From positions 21,740,501 through 21,804,500 of the forward strand of contig JARKIP010000065.1 in assembly GCA_029990175.1 (NCBI GenBank): DNA of 64,000 bases. The letters run 5' to 3'. The number at the start of each line of letters is the position of its first letter. The first letter of the stretch is position 1. The notes beneath the pieces were generated by a model. That model saw nothing but the letters and a program-made list of their open reading frames with translations, searched no databases and was not told the origin of the DNA. A program made the translations under genes and the position numbers. Positions 31,985 to 42,555 of this stretch are shown here, one piece after another. The stretch is from Petunia secreta (Eukaryota; Streptophyta; Magnoliopsida; Solanales; Solanaceae).

Positions 31985-33063
31985 AAGGCTCGGGTTTTGT
32001 TTCTACAAACCCCCGACCCTTGATTCTTCGTGCCTAGGTTGGTTTCTATCTTAGTTTCTTATTTGTTGTTGAAGAAAAAGAAGAAAACACAAAAAAAAAA
32101 ATTAGAAAAGGTTGAAAAACACAAAAATTTGATCATAGAATCTTGGTTTGTTGGACCCATTGCCTGATTGATATTGAGGTTGGTTCCTTGTTGGAAACCC
32201 GTTCTTTTGGTACCCTGAGCATAGAATTTTAAGTAGAAACACAAGGATTGAAAATTTGAAACCCTTGAAGAATTTGAAAATTTTGAAACCCTAGCTATGA
32301 ACATGATGAGCATGGTGGAATGTTGAACTTTGATTGGGGTTTGATAAAATTGATTGGGGTTTGATCTCTGTGCTTGAAACAACGTTTGGGTACCTTCGGA
32401 TTGATAAAACAACGTGTGGATTGATGAATTTTTGGGTGCAAAACAAAGAAAATCGTGTTTGAACTGTGCTGAAACTTGCAGTAGGCGGAGCGCCTACTAA
32501 AACGGGCGGACCGCCTGATTTTTGCTTGCTCTCTGGACTTTACAGAGGCGGACCGCCTACTCAGAGTAGGCTGACCGCCTACTCCCCACTGCAGACACCA
32601 GGCGGACCACCTAGTCCAAACAGGTGGGGCGCCTACTTCCTGAAGAGTTGGGAATCGGGTAGTTTCTTCTAGGTTCGCTTGTTTTGTTGTTTGCATTGCT
32701 TCTAATTAGTATTATTAGAGTATAATCCTACTCGATTAGTACTAATTACTTCGAGCTACGAGGATCATCGTGCCTTAGAGCGGAGACTAGAACTCAAAGA
32801 AGACCCGTAGTGCCTTTTGACTCAAGTCCTCAGTCAAAGTGCTTAGCATTCCTATCGAGTCCTATTAACTCCACTCACCCCGGAGTACATTTGGCTTTTG
32901 AGTCGAGTGATTAAGTTTAGGTTTACTATTCAACTTCGTGAAACTTTGAGTTCAAGCAAGAGTGAAATAGCCATCACCACCATACGAGTGATCCGAGTGA
33001 ACACAAGTGAGGGAGTGAGTGAGGTGTTTTTACTAACTCTTGTTTCTTTTCTTTGTAGGTACA
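31985..33063 (+). other. R6 leader with palindrome cluster
   Basis: Non-coding. AGGCGG...CGCCT motifs at 32483-32634 with CTCTCTGGA between them, mirroring the U3 cluster. Pyrimidine tract and TGTAGGTAC at 33054-33062 immediately upstream of the ATG. Confidence 0.75.
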
Positions 33064-36000
33064 ATGGCCAACGAAGGTCAAGATTTCATCAAGGAGGCCT
33101 TGGCTAGCCTTCTTGCCAAGATGGATGTCATGACTCAAAGGATTGAGTCACTTGAAAAGGGTGCCTCAAGTACCCAAGGTGACCAAGGGACCCCGAGTGT
33201 CCCAATTAAAAAGGGGACCCCGAGTGTCCAAATTGAGACCGGTGAAGGCTCGAGTAGCCCTACCTTTACCCCGGAGCAAGTTGTTGAATTGCTCAATCAA
33301 CAACGGGTAAAGGAAGATCGAGAGAGAATTGAACGAACGGGCATTCCCCGTATCTTGGATAATCCCCAAAGACACAACCCATTACCAAGACCCATCCGAA
33401 ACGTGCAACCTCTTAAGCAAGTCGATGAAGCTCAAGAAGGGGAGGAAGTTGATTATGGTGACGATGTGTATGGTTTTGATGATCACTTTCAACCAAGACG
33501 TGGTATGAATTGGGGTCATAATGTGGATCGAGGTAGGGGCCGAGGTCGAGGGCCACCTATGGGATATGTTGGAGGGAATGCAAGGAGAGAGTATGGTGTG
33601 AATGAAGACCACTATGGGGGCCAACCGGAGCCATTCCGTGGGGGTCGTGACAACAACAACAATCTTAATAGTGTAAAGATTACTATTCCTCCTTTCAAAG
33701 GGAGTAGTGATCCGGTGGAGTACATTGATTGGATGTTGTCCATGGAACGTATATTTGACACCAATGACATGCCCGAAGTGAAGAAGACCAAGTATGCTAT
33801 CTCTACCTTTGAGTCCTTTGCTTCTACATGGTGGGAGTCGGTAAAGAGGAATAGAAGGAGGACGGGAATGGTTCTTAATCTTACTTGGGATGAGTTGATC
33901 CGTGTGATGGATGAAAAGTACTTGACTAACCAATACCGAGTGGACCAACAAAAGCGTCTCTATGAATTGAAACAAGGTCCCAAGTCGGTTGTGGAGTACT
34001 TCAATGAGTTTGAACAAGTCTGGATGACTCTAGACTTGGATGAGGAAGACAATGAGACGGCCATGATCCGTTTCAAAGGGGGCTTAAACCGAGACATAGC
34101 TTCACTTTTGAAGTTTCACAAGTACAATGATCACTACAAGCTATATGAGGATGCGGTTGAAGCCGAGAAGTGGCTCAAAGAGGAGAAATCCCTTCGCTAC
34201 AAGAGTAATGCTATTACGCTATTGAACAAGCCAAAGGATTGGAAGTCTCCTACAACTAATGCCAAATTCCCAAGTGCAAGTGGTGCAAGTGCGAGCAAGG
34301 AAGTGAAAAAGCCTTTTGAAAGGTCGACACAACCCGTGGGAGGTAACTCTAGAACTCAATTGAGTAATCCAATCTCTTCTTCTACTCAATGCTTTAAGTG
34401 TAAGGGTTATGGTCATCTCTCTAAAGATTGCCCTACCCGGAAAACTATGGTTCTTGTTGGTGACTTGGTCTATGGGCAAGATAGTGAGCCCGAGGAAGAA
34501 GAGGGAGTAGAGGGTGATGATGATGAGGGAGATGAAGGGGAGATTACTATGATCGAAGATGATGACGCCCATGCCTTCCTTGTTGTGAGGAGGAGTCTAG
34601 GAGCCATGTGTGTGGAGGATGTTGAGACCTTACAACGAGAGAATCTTTTTCATTCCAAATGCCGAGTCATGGGTCTCATTTGCTCTATGATCATTGACTC
34701 GGGAAGTTGTGCTAATGTTATTAGCCAAACACTAGTTACCCAATTGAAAATACCTACCTTGAAACACCCAAATCCTTATAGGCTTCAATGGCTTAGTGAG
34801 TGTGGTGAGTTGAGGGTGGTTAAGCAATGTTTGATCAAGTTCAAGATTGGGAACTATGTGGATGAACACATGTTCGATGTCGTGCCAATGCAAGCATGCC
34901 ACCTACTCTTTGGTAGGCCTTGGCAATTTGATCGACGTGTGGTTCATAATGGTCATGCCAACACCTATACGGTGACGCATGAGGGGAAAAAGTTTGTGCT
35001 CCAACCTATGACTCCCAAACAAGTGAGCGATGATTACAAACGGATGCGGGAGTTGAGAGAAGTGGCAAAGGCTAAGTCGGTTGTTGAGACTAGCCCTTTG
35101 TCCAAAAGCTTGGTGGCAATCCCACCTAATTCTCCCGGTGGCATATGTGCCATGATGCAACCGGGCGAGATCCTAAAGGGAAATGATGGCAACAAGCTTC
35201 TCATATGCCTAGTGCACAAAGGTATGGTTCTAAACTCTAATTGTGAATCTTCTTCTAACCCTTTGCCTAGTGTGTTTGAGAATGTTTTGAAGGATTTTGG
35301 TGACATGTTCCCGGATGAGATGCCGGATGGATTACCTCCTTTGAGGGGCATTGAGCATCAAATAGACTTTGTCCCGGGATCCCAAATCCCGAACAAACCG
35401 GCCTATAGGAGCAACCCGGAGGATACAAGGGAGTTGCAAAGGCAAGTTGATGAATTGCTCACTAAAGGCTTGGTGAGGGAAAGCTTGAGTCCTTGTGCCG
35501 TGCCCGTGATCCTTGTTCCCAAAAAGGACGGCACTTGGAGAATGTGTGTTGATTGTCGGGCCGTGAACAAAATAACGGTAAAGTACCGTCATCCTATTCC
35601 CCGACTTGATGATATGTTAGATAAATTGAGCGGTTCATGTGTGTTTAGCAAAATTGACCTTAGGTCCGGCTACCATCAAATCCGGATGAAACCCGGTGAT
35701 GAATGGAAAACCGCATTCAAGACCAAATTTGGTCTCTATGAATGGTTGGTGATGCCCTTTAGGCTCTCCAATGCACCTAGTACTTTCATGAGGCTAATGA
35801 ACCATGTTCTAAAGCCATTCATCAACAAGTTTGTGGTCGTCTATTTTGACGATATATTGATCTATAGCAAATCAATAGACGACCATGTTGAACACCTTAG
35901 GCTAGTGCTTGAAAAGTTGAGAGCCGAAAAGCTCTATGCTAATTTTAAAAAGTGTGCCTTTGGTGTTGAGAAGGTGGTCTTCCTTGGGTTTGTTGTGACT

Positions 36001-37317
36001 GCCGAAGGAGTGGAGGTGGATGAGTCTAAGGTAGAGGCCATACGTGATTGGCCTACTCCTACTACCGTGACTCAAGTGAGGAGCTTTCATGGTCTCGCAA
36101 GCTTTTATAGGCGATTTGTGAAGGACTTTAGCTCCATTGCCGCTCCACTCACCGAATTGGTGAAGAAAGACCAACCGTTTGTTTGGGGAGAGCCTCAAGA
36201 GAAGGCCTTCCTTGAGTTGAAAAGTAGGTTGAGTACCGCCCCTCTATTGCAATTGCCCGACTTCGGAAAGGCATTTGAGGTTGAATGTGATGCCTCGAGG
36301 GTGGGAATTGGTGGTGTTTTAATGCAAGATAGCAAACCCATCGCCTACTTTAGTGAAAAGTTGAAATGGGCCTCCTTGAATTATTCTACCTATGACAAGG
36401 AGTTGTATGCCCTTGTGAGAGCCCTTGCCCATTGGCAACACTATCTTTGGCCTCGTGAGTTTGTAATCAAGAGTGACCATGTGTCACTCAAGCATTTGAG
36501 AGGCCAAGAGAAGCTCAATAAGAGACATGCCAAGTGGGTTGAATTCATTGAGTCTTTTCCCTATGTGATCCAATACAAGAAAGGGAAAGACAATGTTGTG
36601 GCGGATGCGATTTCGAGAAAGTTTGCTCTTGCCACCACTCTCACCTCTAAGCTCATGGGTTTTGAGAGCATTAAATTGATGTATGCTCATGACCCAAAGC
36701 TAAAGAGTGTCCATGACACTCTAGAGAAAGGGGAGAGAGTTGACAAATACCAATGGGTTAATGGTTATATCTTCAAAAATGGTAGAGTGTGCATTCCGGA
36801 GTCCTCTTGGAGAGAGTTGCTTGTGCATGAAGCACATTGCGGGGGACTCATGGGACATTTTGGCACGAGAAAGACTTTGGCCATTCTCCAAGAACAATTC
36901 TATTTGCCAAAGATGAGGGTGCATGTGGAGAAGTTTTGCACTAATTGCCTTGAGTGCAAACGTGCCAAATCTAAAGCCCACCCTCATGGGTTGTATACCC
37001 CTCTCCTCGTACCTACTAGTCCATGGTTGGATATCTCAATGGATTTTGTGATGGGATTACCAAGGACTAGAGGGGGCCATGATAGCATTTATGTTGTTGT
37101 GGATAGGTTCTCCAAAATGGCTCATTTCATTCCATGCAAGAAATGTGATGATGCACAACATGTGGCAACTTTGTTTATTGAAAATATTTTGAAGTTGCAT
37201 GGTGTGCCTCAAACCATAGTGAGTGATAGGGACACTAAGTTCCTAAGTCATTTTTGGAGGTGTTTAAGGGGTGCTTTAGGCACCAAGCTCTTGTTTTCCA
37301 CGTCCCACCACCCCTAA
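33064..37317 (+). CDS. gag-pol: R6 gag-pol polyprotein, stops inside integrase
   Basis: 1417 codons from ATG 33064, the first true ATG after the leader. Order: gag N-terminus with GTPSVQIE repeats; RGRGRG; capsid part about residues 200-345; CCHC knuckle CFKCKGYGHLSKDC from 443; protease with D-S-G at 545-547; RT (KKDGTWRMCVDCRAVNKITV, KIDLRSGYHQIRM, YFDD at 927-930); RNase H (CDAS, Asp 1076); integrase zinc finger (His 1255 to Cys about 1295) and core with Asp 1327 and Asp 1388. TAA at 37315-37317 falls six codons before the catalytic Glu codon (37333-37335). One RT motif, usually MPFGL, reads MPFRL. Would provide reverse transcription and integration, but this copy cannot make full integrase. 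Confidence 0.95.
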   Translation: MANEGQDFIKEALASLLAKMDVMTQRIESLEKGASSTQGDQGTPSVPIKKGTPSVQIETGEGSSSPTFTPEQVVELLNQQRVKEDRERIERTGIPRILDNPQRHNPLPRPIRNVQPLKQVDEAQEGEEVDYGDDVYGFDDHFQPRRGMNWGHNVDRGRGRGRGPPMGYVGGNARREYGVNEDHYGGQPEPFRGGRDNNNNLNSVKITIPPFKGSSDPVEYIDWMLSMERIFDTNDMPEVKKTKYAISTFESFASTWWESVKRNRRRTGMVLNLTWDELIRVMDEKYLTNQYRVDQQKRLYELKQGPKSVVEYFNEFEQVWMTLDLDEEDNETAMIRFKGGLNRDIASLLKFHKYNDHYKLYEDAVEAEKWLKEEKSLRYKSNAITLLNKPKDWKSPTTNAKFPSASGASASKEVKKPFERSTQPVGGNSRTQLSNPISSSTQCFKCKGYGHLSKDCPTRKTMVLVGDLVYGQDSEPEEEEGVEGDDDEGDEGEITMIEDDDAHAFLVVRRSLGAMCVEDVETLQRENLFHSKCRVMGLICSMIIDSGSCANVISQTLVTQLKIPTLKHPNPYRLQWLSECGELRVVKQCLIKFKIGNYVDEHMFDVVPMQACHLLFGRPWQFDRRVVHNGHANTYTVTHEGKKFVLQPMTPKQVSDDYKRMRELREVAKAKSVVETSPLSKSLVAIPPNSPGGICAMMQPGEILKGNDGNKLLICLVHKGMVLNSNCESSSNPLPSVFENVLKDFGDMFPDEMPDGLPPLRGIEHQIDFVPGSQIPNKPAYRSNPEDTRELQRQVDELLTKGLVRESLSPCAVPVILVPKKDGTWRMCVDCRAVNKITVKYRHPIPRLDDMLDKLSGSCVFSKIDLRSGYHQIRMKPGDEWKTAFKTKFGLYEWLVMPFRLSNAPSTFMRLMNHVLKPFINKFVVVYFDDILIYSKSIDDHVEHLRLVLEKLRAEKLYANFKKCAFGVEKVVFLGFVVTAEGVEVDESKVEAIRDWPTPTTVTQVRSFHGLASFYRRFVKDFSSIAAPLTELVKKDQPFVWGEPQEKAFLELKSRLSTAPLLQLPDFGKAFEVECDASRVGIGGVLMQDSKPIAYFSEKLKWASLNYSTYDKELYALVRALAHWQHYLWPREFVIKSDHVSLKHLRGQEKLNKRHAKWVEFIESFPYVIQYKKGKDNVVADAISRKFALATTLTSKLMGFESIKLMYAHDPKLKSVHDTLEKGERVDKYQWVNGYIFKNGRVCIPESSWRELLVHEAHCGGLMGHFGTRKTLAILQEQFYLPKMRVHVEKFCTNCLECKRAKSKAHPHGLYTPLLVPTSPWLDISMDFVMGLPRTRGGHDSIYVVVDRFSKMAHFIPCKKCDDAQHVATLFIENILKLHGVPQTIVSDRDTKFLSHFWRCLRGALGTKLLFSTSHHP

Positions 37318-38195
37318 ACCGATGGGCAAACGGAAGTGGTAAACCGAACCTTGGGTGCTCTTCTTAGAGCCATGACCCGAGGTAAGGCCGGGACTTGGAT
37401 TGATCGTCTACCTCTTATGGAGTTTGCCTACAATCGCACATTGCATAGCATGATAGGCATGACTCCGTTTGAGTGTGTTTATGGATTTAACCCCTTGATC
37501 TAACCCCTTTGCCAAGGGAAATGGTTGTTAATTTTGAAGGTAAAGCTAGAGCCAAGGCTTTGGTTGAACTCCATGCAAAGGCGAAGAAGAACTTGGAGGA
37601 AGCTTATGGTAAGGTTGCCGCCAAGAAGAACAAAGGACGCAAGAAGGTGGAACTCAAGAAGGGTGACTATGTGTGGGTGCACTTCCGGAAAGAAAGGTTT
37701 CCAAACCTTAGGAAAGGGAAGTTGGCACCCCGAGGAGATGGCCCATTCCAAGTGCTCTCGAAGATCATCAACAATGCTTATGTGGTCGACTTGCCAAGTG
37801 AGTATCAAGTTTCTAATACTTTCAATGTTTGTGACTTGGTTCCTTTGACTGTAGGTAATGAAGAGGCTGTGCATAATGATGAAGAGGTCGTCGATGATGC
37901 TTCGATTTCGAGGACGAAATCTTCTCAAGAAGGGGAGGATGATAAGACCCAAACCCCCTCAAGACCCTTTACTCGGAGTCAAGCCAAGTTGATCCAAGAT
38001 ACCCATCTTCACTTGATATGGAAGGGCACGGAAGAAGGCCCCGGGAGCGACTTGAAGACTATACTTTGGTGTGCCATGGATGGAGGACCTTCTAGTACAG
38101 TTGACGAGGCATCCGGAGCACTTTTGGAAGCAACTCAAGAGGCCACAGCACCAGGCGGACCGCCTACTCAACTAGGCCGGCCACCTAGTCTTTGA
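37318..38195 (+). pseudogene. R6 integrase C-terminal part and tail reading into the LTR
   Basis: After the stop the frame continues (TDGQTEVVNRTL, EFAYNRTLHS) to a second stop at 37501-37503; then a frameshift, and from about 37504 the integrase C-terminal region is open in another frame: LHAKAKKNLEEAYGKV, GDYVWVHFRKERFPNL, a GPF motif (RGDGPFQVL), NTFNVCDLVPL, then ISRTKSSQEGEDD, which overlaps the PPT, and a further about 85 codons inside the 3' LTR (RPFTRSQAKLIQD, ending 38195). No chromodomain visible. Confidence 0.85.
37926..37939 (+). other. R6 polypurine tract
   Basis: AAGAAGGGGAGGA directly before the 3' LTR; it primes plus-strand synthesis. It is also coding (QEGEDD). Confidence 0.85.
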
Positions 38196-38766
38196 TCACT
38201 CTCTGGATCTCACCAGGCGGACCGCCTCTGTGAGAGTCCCAATCCAGGCGGACCGCCTACTCCTTCAGCATAGTGAAAGCAGGCGGGGCGCCTAGTTAAA
38301 GTAGGCTGGGCGCCTACTTTGTGAAGGGGTGCGGGATTCCTAGTTTATTTGCTAAGTTTTGGACAACTATAGCCCTATGAGGCCTTATTGTTTTAACCCA
38401 CTTTGGGGGTATTTTTGAGCTTTCATTACATGTAAGTGAAGTCTATAAATACTTCACAAACCTATTCAAACCTTAGTCTACCTTGAATTTTATGAATGAT
38501 GAAAAGAAACTATCTCTTGTTTGGAGAACCCTTTGTCTTGGTTGCTTGAATTCACTAGTGGAACCTAGTTGAGTCTTGAACCAAAAACCCGATCATTCTA
38601 TTTGCGAGTCCCAAGTGTGACTCGAGGGTAGTTGCATAGTGTAGGTCCTCCTTGACACCGATACGAGGGTATTATGGAACGAGTTCTCCCTAGTTACTTC
38701 GTAGGGAGTTCGAGTAGTGTCTCGCTCTTTATCTTTATTTCCGCGTTTCGTTTTTTATTCTTATCA
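37940..38766 (+). repeat. R6 3' LTR
   Basis: 827 bp, TATA at 38444, ends CTTATCA at 38766, followed by TSD ATCAA. Confidence 0.95.
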
Positions 38767-38771
38767 ATCAA

Positions 38772-39865
38772 TCAACTAATGCACCCAAGTAATGGTTCAG
38801 AATGGAGTTTATGTGACTCGATGAACGCTAAGAACTTTGAAGTGAGGACTTGGATCAAAAGATTCTACGAGTCTTCTTCGAATTCTATTCTCCTATCTAG
38901 GCACGAGTTACCTAAAAGCAATAAAGGACTAGTACCAATTAAGTAGAATGGTTACTTAAATTAGTACTAGCTAGATGTTATACAAGCAAAGAATTAGGAA
39001 AACTTAGGAAAAACTACCCAAAACATCACCTTTAACAACCAGGAGGGGCGCCTAGATGCAGGAGGCCTCCTGCAGGCGGGGGCCTAGCTAGGCGGAGCGC
39101 CTGGCTAGGCGGGGCGCCTGTGCCAATTTCGCCTCCTATGCAGCGTCCAAGCTAGGCGGGGCGCCTGGCTTAGGCAGGGAGCCTAGTTCTGAAGCAGTTC
39201 CAATTCGTTCCCAACTTGTTTCAAGTCGATTTTCAATCCACAAATTGGATTTTTTTCAACTTGTTTCACAATCCATTGATACCCAAAGTTGTTTTTGATC
39301 CTCCTTAGCAAACCCCAATCAAATTGGCAACCAAACAATCAATTAAATCAAAGATTCAATGCCAAGAAACTCAAGAACACAAGGGTTTATCAAAAGGGTT
39401 TATCAAGTATTGTGATTCATCAAATTTGGTGTTAGACATCTTCAAATCCCACAAAACTGGTACCAAATCTTTTGTTTTTAAGTTAAGATCAATCCCCAAT
39501 ATCAAGTTTTCAATCAAACATCCATTCAACCCAAGAATCAAGCCAAAATCATCAAGAACAAGGTTTAGCAAGGGTTTAAGGAATTTTGGGGTTTCAATTT
39601 TTTCAACTTCACCAATCCAAGTAATTTCGGTACCCAAACAACGGAAATTCAATCACGATCAAGAATCCATAACACCCATAACATGAATCCAACAAACCAA
39701 CAAATTACACCAAATTTTTCGATTTTCGACTTTTCAATTTTTTTGTGTTTTTCTTCTTTCAATAACAACAACAAGAAAAACTAAAGTAGAAACTAACCTA
39801 GGCACGAAGAATCAAGGGTCGGGGGTTTGTAGAAACAAAACCCAAGCCTTGCTCTGATACCAAAC
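38772..39865 (-). other. R4 unit 1 leader (rest) and PBS
   Basis: Continuation of the leader begun at 30943-31142. GGCGGGGCGCCTGGCTA-type repeats at about 39040-39190, the same type as in the R4 LTRs. PBS (plus GCTCTGATACCA) 39851-39862. No gene seen. Confidence 0.75.
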
Positions 39866-40624
39866 TGATAAGACTCAAAATCGCGGAAGCAAGTAAAGTA
39901 GAGGCAGAAGCAATTAAGACACGATAATCAAGAAATAGGGATGGGGAAGAACAGAAAATAGGAGAAAAGAATGAATCAAACTAAACACATAGATTGATTC
40001 AAAAGGGAGAAGATACTTGAACCATTAAACGGGACTTACACTAGCGGTGATCCACCATGGATTCAACGTAAGAGACACATGAAGCCAAGCTTCAACAAGA
40101 ATGGCCAAGCCTATTCTATCTTCTATTATCTCAATTCAACATTAACTACTTCAAAATATGCTAAGCATGGCTATTTATAGTGTTTCCCAAGCTTGCATAA
40201 TGACTAAAACACCCTTACTAATAAGGTTCACAAAATAGGCCACGTAGGACAAAACAGTAAAAGAAGCATAAATCCAGCAGCTGGGAGGGGCACCTGAGCT
40301 GGGAGGGGCGCCTGGCTTGTGCATGGTCTGGGAGGGGCACCTAGATGCAGGAAGCCTCCTGCAGGCAGGGGCCTGGCTAGGCGGGGCGCCCGGCTAGGAG
40401 GGGCGCCCGTGCAATTTGCATCCTTGTGCAGTGAGGTCTCTAGACGGGGCGCCTGGGCTAGGCGGGGCGCCTGGATGTGCTGGGCCTCCCTCCTCCTCCT
40501 TAGGCGTGGGGCCTAGGTCTGAAGCCATCCGAAACACTTCCAAAACTCTCGACTTCAAGTCTTTGGCATCCTCCAATCCCGGCCCTTGATGGTAAGTACT
40601 CTAAGCTCGATTTGAGGCTTATCA
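39866..40624 (-). repeat. R4 LTR b (shared middle LTR)
   Basis: 759 bp. It serves as 5' LTR of unit 1 and 3' LTR of unit 2: PBS on its left, PPT on its right. Confidence 0.92.
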
Positions 40625-40711
40625 TCCTCCCCTTCTTGAAAGGATTTTGTCCTCGAAATCAAACCATCAAGACCTACATTCCAAAAAAGCACAAAACAAA
40701 AGTTTCCTACT

Positions 40712-42555
40712 TCACAAGTAGGTTAGCTTAAACAAAATAAGTGCAAGTAGTGTGGAAAACACACTCTTGTGATAGAGCCAAGAATCAATACCCATCAAAA
40801 ATCTTATGTCTCCAAATGAGACAACAAATTCTTGGCTCAACAAGAACAAGCACTCATTTTCAAAACAAGCAAAGAGATCAAAGTCATGAAACATGTAGCA
40901 ACCAAATGTCCTATAACCCCTAAGCTTACTACCAACACACAAAGCCGTCAAATCAATTTTATTTCAATGTGACACATTGGCTTTGGTATGTCCAATACTC
41001 AAGGTGTGATCAACATGTGGAGTGGAGTAAACAAAATAGTTCAATTGACAACTAACATCAAATACTCCACTCCCCTTCTTGGAAGCACTCTTACACAAAT
41101 CAAGAGTGACTTCTCACCTCCAAATCCAACTCCAAGACAATCTCCCTCACTAGGCAAACTCCAAAGGAAGGTCTCCAAACTAGGTCCTTCATAATTATAG
41201 TCCACACAATGAAGGTTAGGACTACTAGAAGATGGTTCAACACAGTCAATATCAAGACCATTCATCCCACTTGGAGTTCCAAACAATGGATCGTCCACAG
41301 AGTCTAACCTTTCAAACCATGGAGGTTCAATTCTATTAGCAATCCTAGTCCGATACAATTCGCTACCACAAATGAGATCATTTTCACACAATGGAAATGT
41401 AAAAGCATTTACCTCAAATTCATAGTCACCCAAAAACATGGTATCAAGACTAGGTTCTTCACTCTCACCCGAGGAGTCATTGAAAATAATTCGATCCATC
41501 TCATTCACTAGAGACTCCTCAAGGTCACTACCAACCTCACTACAACACATAGGCCCACCATTATCAAGCAATTCATCAAGGGAAAAGATGGGGTATTCAT
41601 TCAACTCATCCTCCCCTTTATCAAATATAGGTGGAGTGTCATAACAAGGATCACAAATAGGGTCAACTACACATTCTTCACTAGTGACAGGTTCAATGCA
41701 AACCGAGCTCACATCATGATGTGGCTTGTCATCCCTCTCACCTAGTGGTTCACAATCACACACAAGTTGACCAACCGACTCTACACTAGTTGCAAACACA
41801 TTGTAATCACACAATTCACCAACTAGCATCGAGTTTTCACGAACTTTGTCATAAGACAAGGAAGTAACATGTTCAAGGGAAGAACTTTCACATGCCTTTG
41901 AGTGGTCATCTCGCTCACTCAATGCACTTGAAGTGTCTTGGATTGTCCCTTCACCTTGAAGTTCACATTGAAGATCTTCTTCACCTTGTCCATCAATCTT
42001 GGAACATGATTGAGGCTCCATTGATTGGCCTCCTAGAGTACCTACACAAGAGTTAACACAAGTAGAAGAAAAAGACAAAGGGTTAAGGTTAGAATAAGGG
42101 GTGTCCTCACTCTCAATTCCTTTTCCCTCTTTCTTTCCCCTCATTTTCTTTTCAAGGTCAGGTGTAGATTCGGGTGGTGACATCCCACTCACATCACTCA
42201 TCACATCCTCTCCTTTTTCCACTCGAGGAATGTCACCAGTCACTCCCTTACTCCTCTCAATCTTTTGTCTCTCAAATTCGGGTGAGTTGGGATGAGGCCC
42301 AAGAAAACCCATAGCCGGAGTAGGTGGACTTTTAACATCAACCCGGAATCTAGGACTAAGAGATTCATCACTTGATGTCTCTTTCTTCTTTGTAGGTGAA
42401 CCACTTTGCTTTGGAGCTTGTGGGTTGGGGTTCACCTTGTTGACAATTGTCAACCCTTTTCTTGCACTAGTCCCACCATTGCTTGTGATCATAGTACTTC
42501 TTGTTTGCACTCTTTCAAGCATAGGATGAGGTTCTTGCTCCTTTTCCTTTTGCAT
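40712..42555 (-). pseudogene. R4 unit 2 linker and ND domain
   Basis: 504 codons are open from 42555 to 41041: a basic/polar linker (SGSPTKKKETSSDES), then TGTAGGTAC-type site (plus 42038-42046) and ND with CYDTPPIFDKGEDEL, GGPMCC, ELYRTRIANRIEPPWF. A one-base deletion near 41113 throws GGEE out of frame; the rest is readable in another frame, down to SQEFVVSFGDIRFL and WLYHKSVFST (40951-40712). Same protein as in unit 1, here with the linker that unit 1 lost. Function unknown. Confidence 0.75.

Larger units (their letters stand above)
31143..38766 (+). mobile_element. R6, full-length Ty3/gypsy element with pol
   Basis: 5' LTR 31143-31969, PBS 31973-31984, gag-pol 33064-about 37940, PPT, 3' LTR 37940-38766. 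Perfect TSD ATCAA (31138-31142, 38767-38771). The empty site is present in R4 unit 2 at 48639-48643. Termini TGATGAG/TGATAAG...CTTATCA. LTRs are both 827 bp with 11 substitutions by eye, so it is the youngest insertion here. RT and integrase motifs look closest to the CRM/Reina side of plant chromoviruses; I see no chromodomain. Confidence 0.95.

Noticed and set aside
33040..33063. Gag-pol start at 33040
   Set aside because: That codon is TTG within the pyrimidine tract; the first ATG, conserved in position among families, is 33064.
37509..38195. Independent gene of 228 codons
   Set aside because: It starts at TTG and is the frameshifted integrase C-terminus and tail of R6, not a separate gene.
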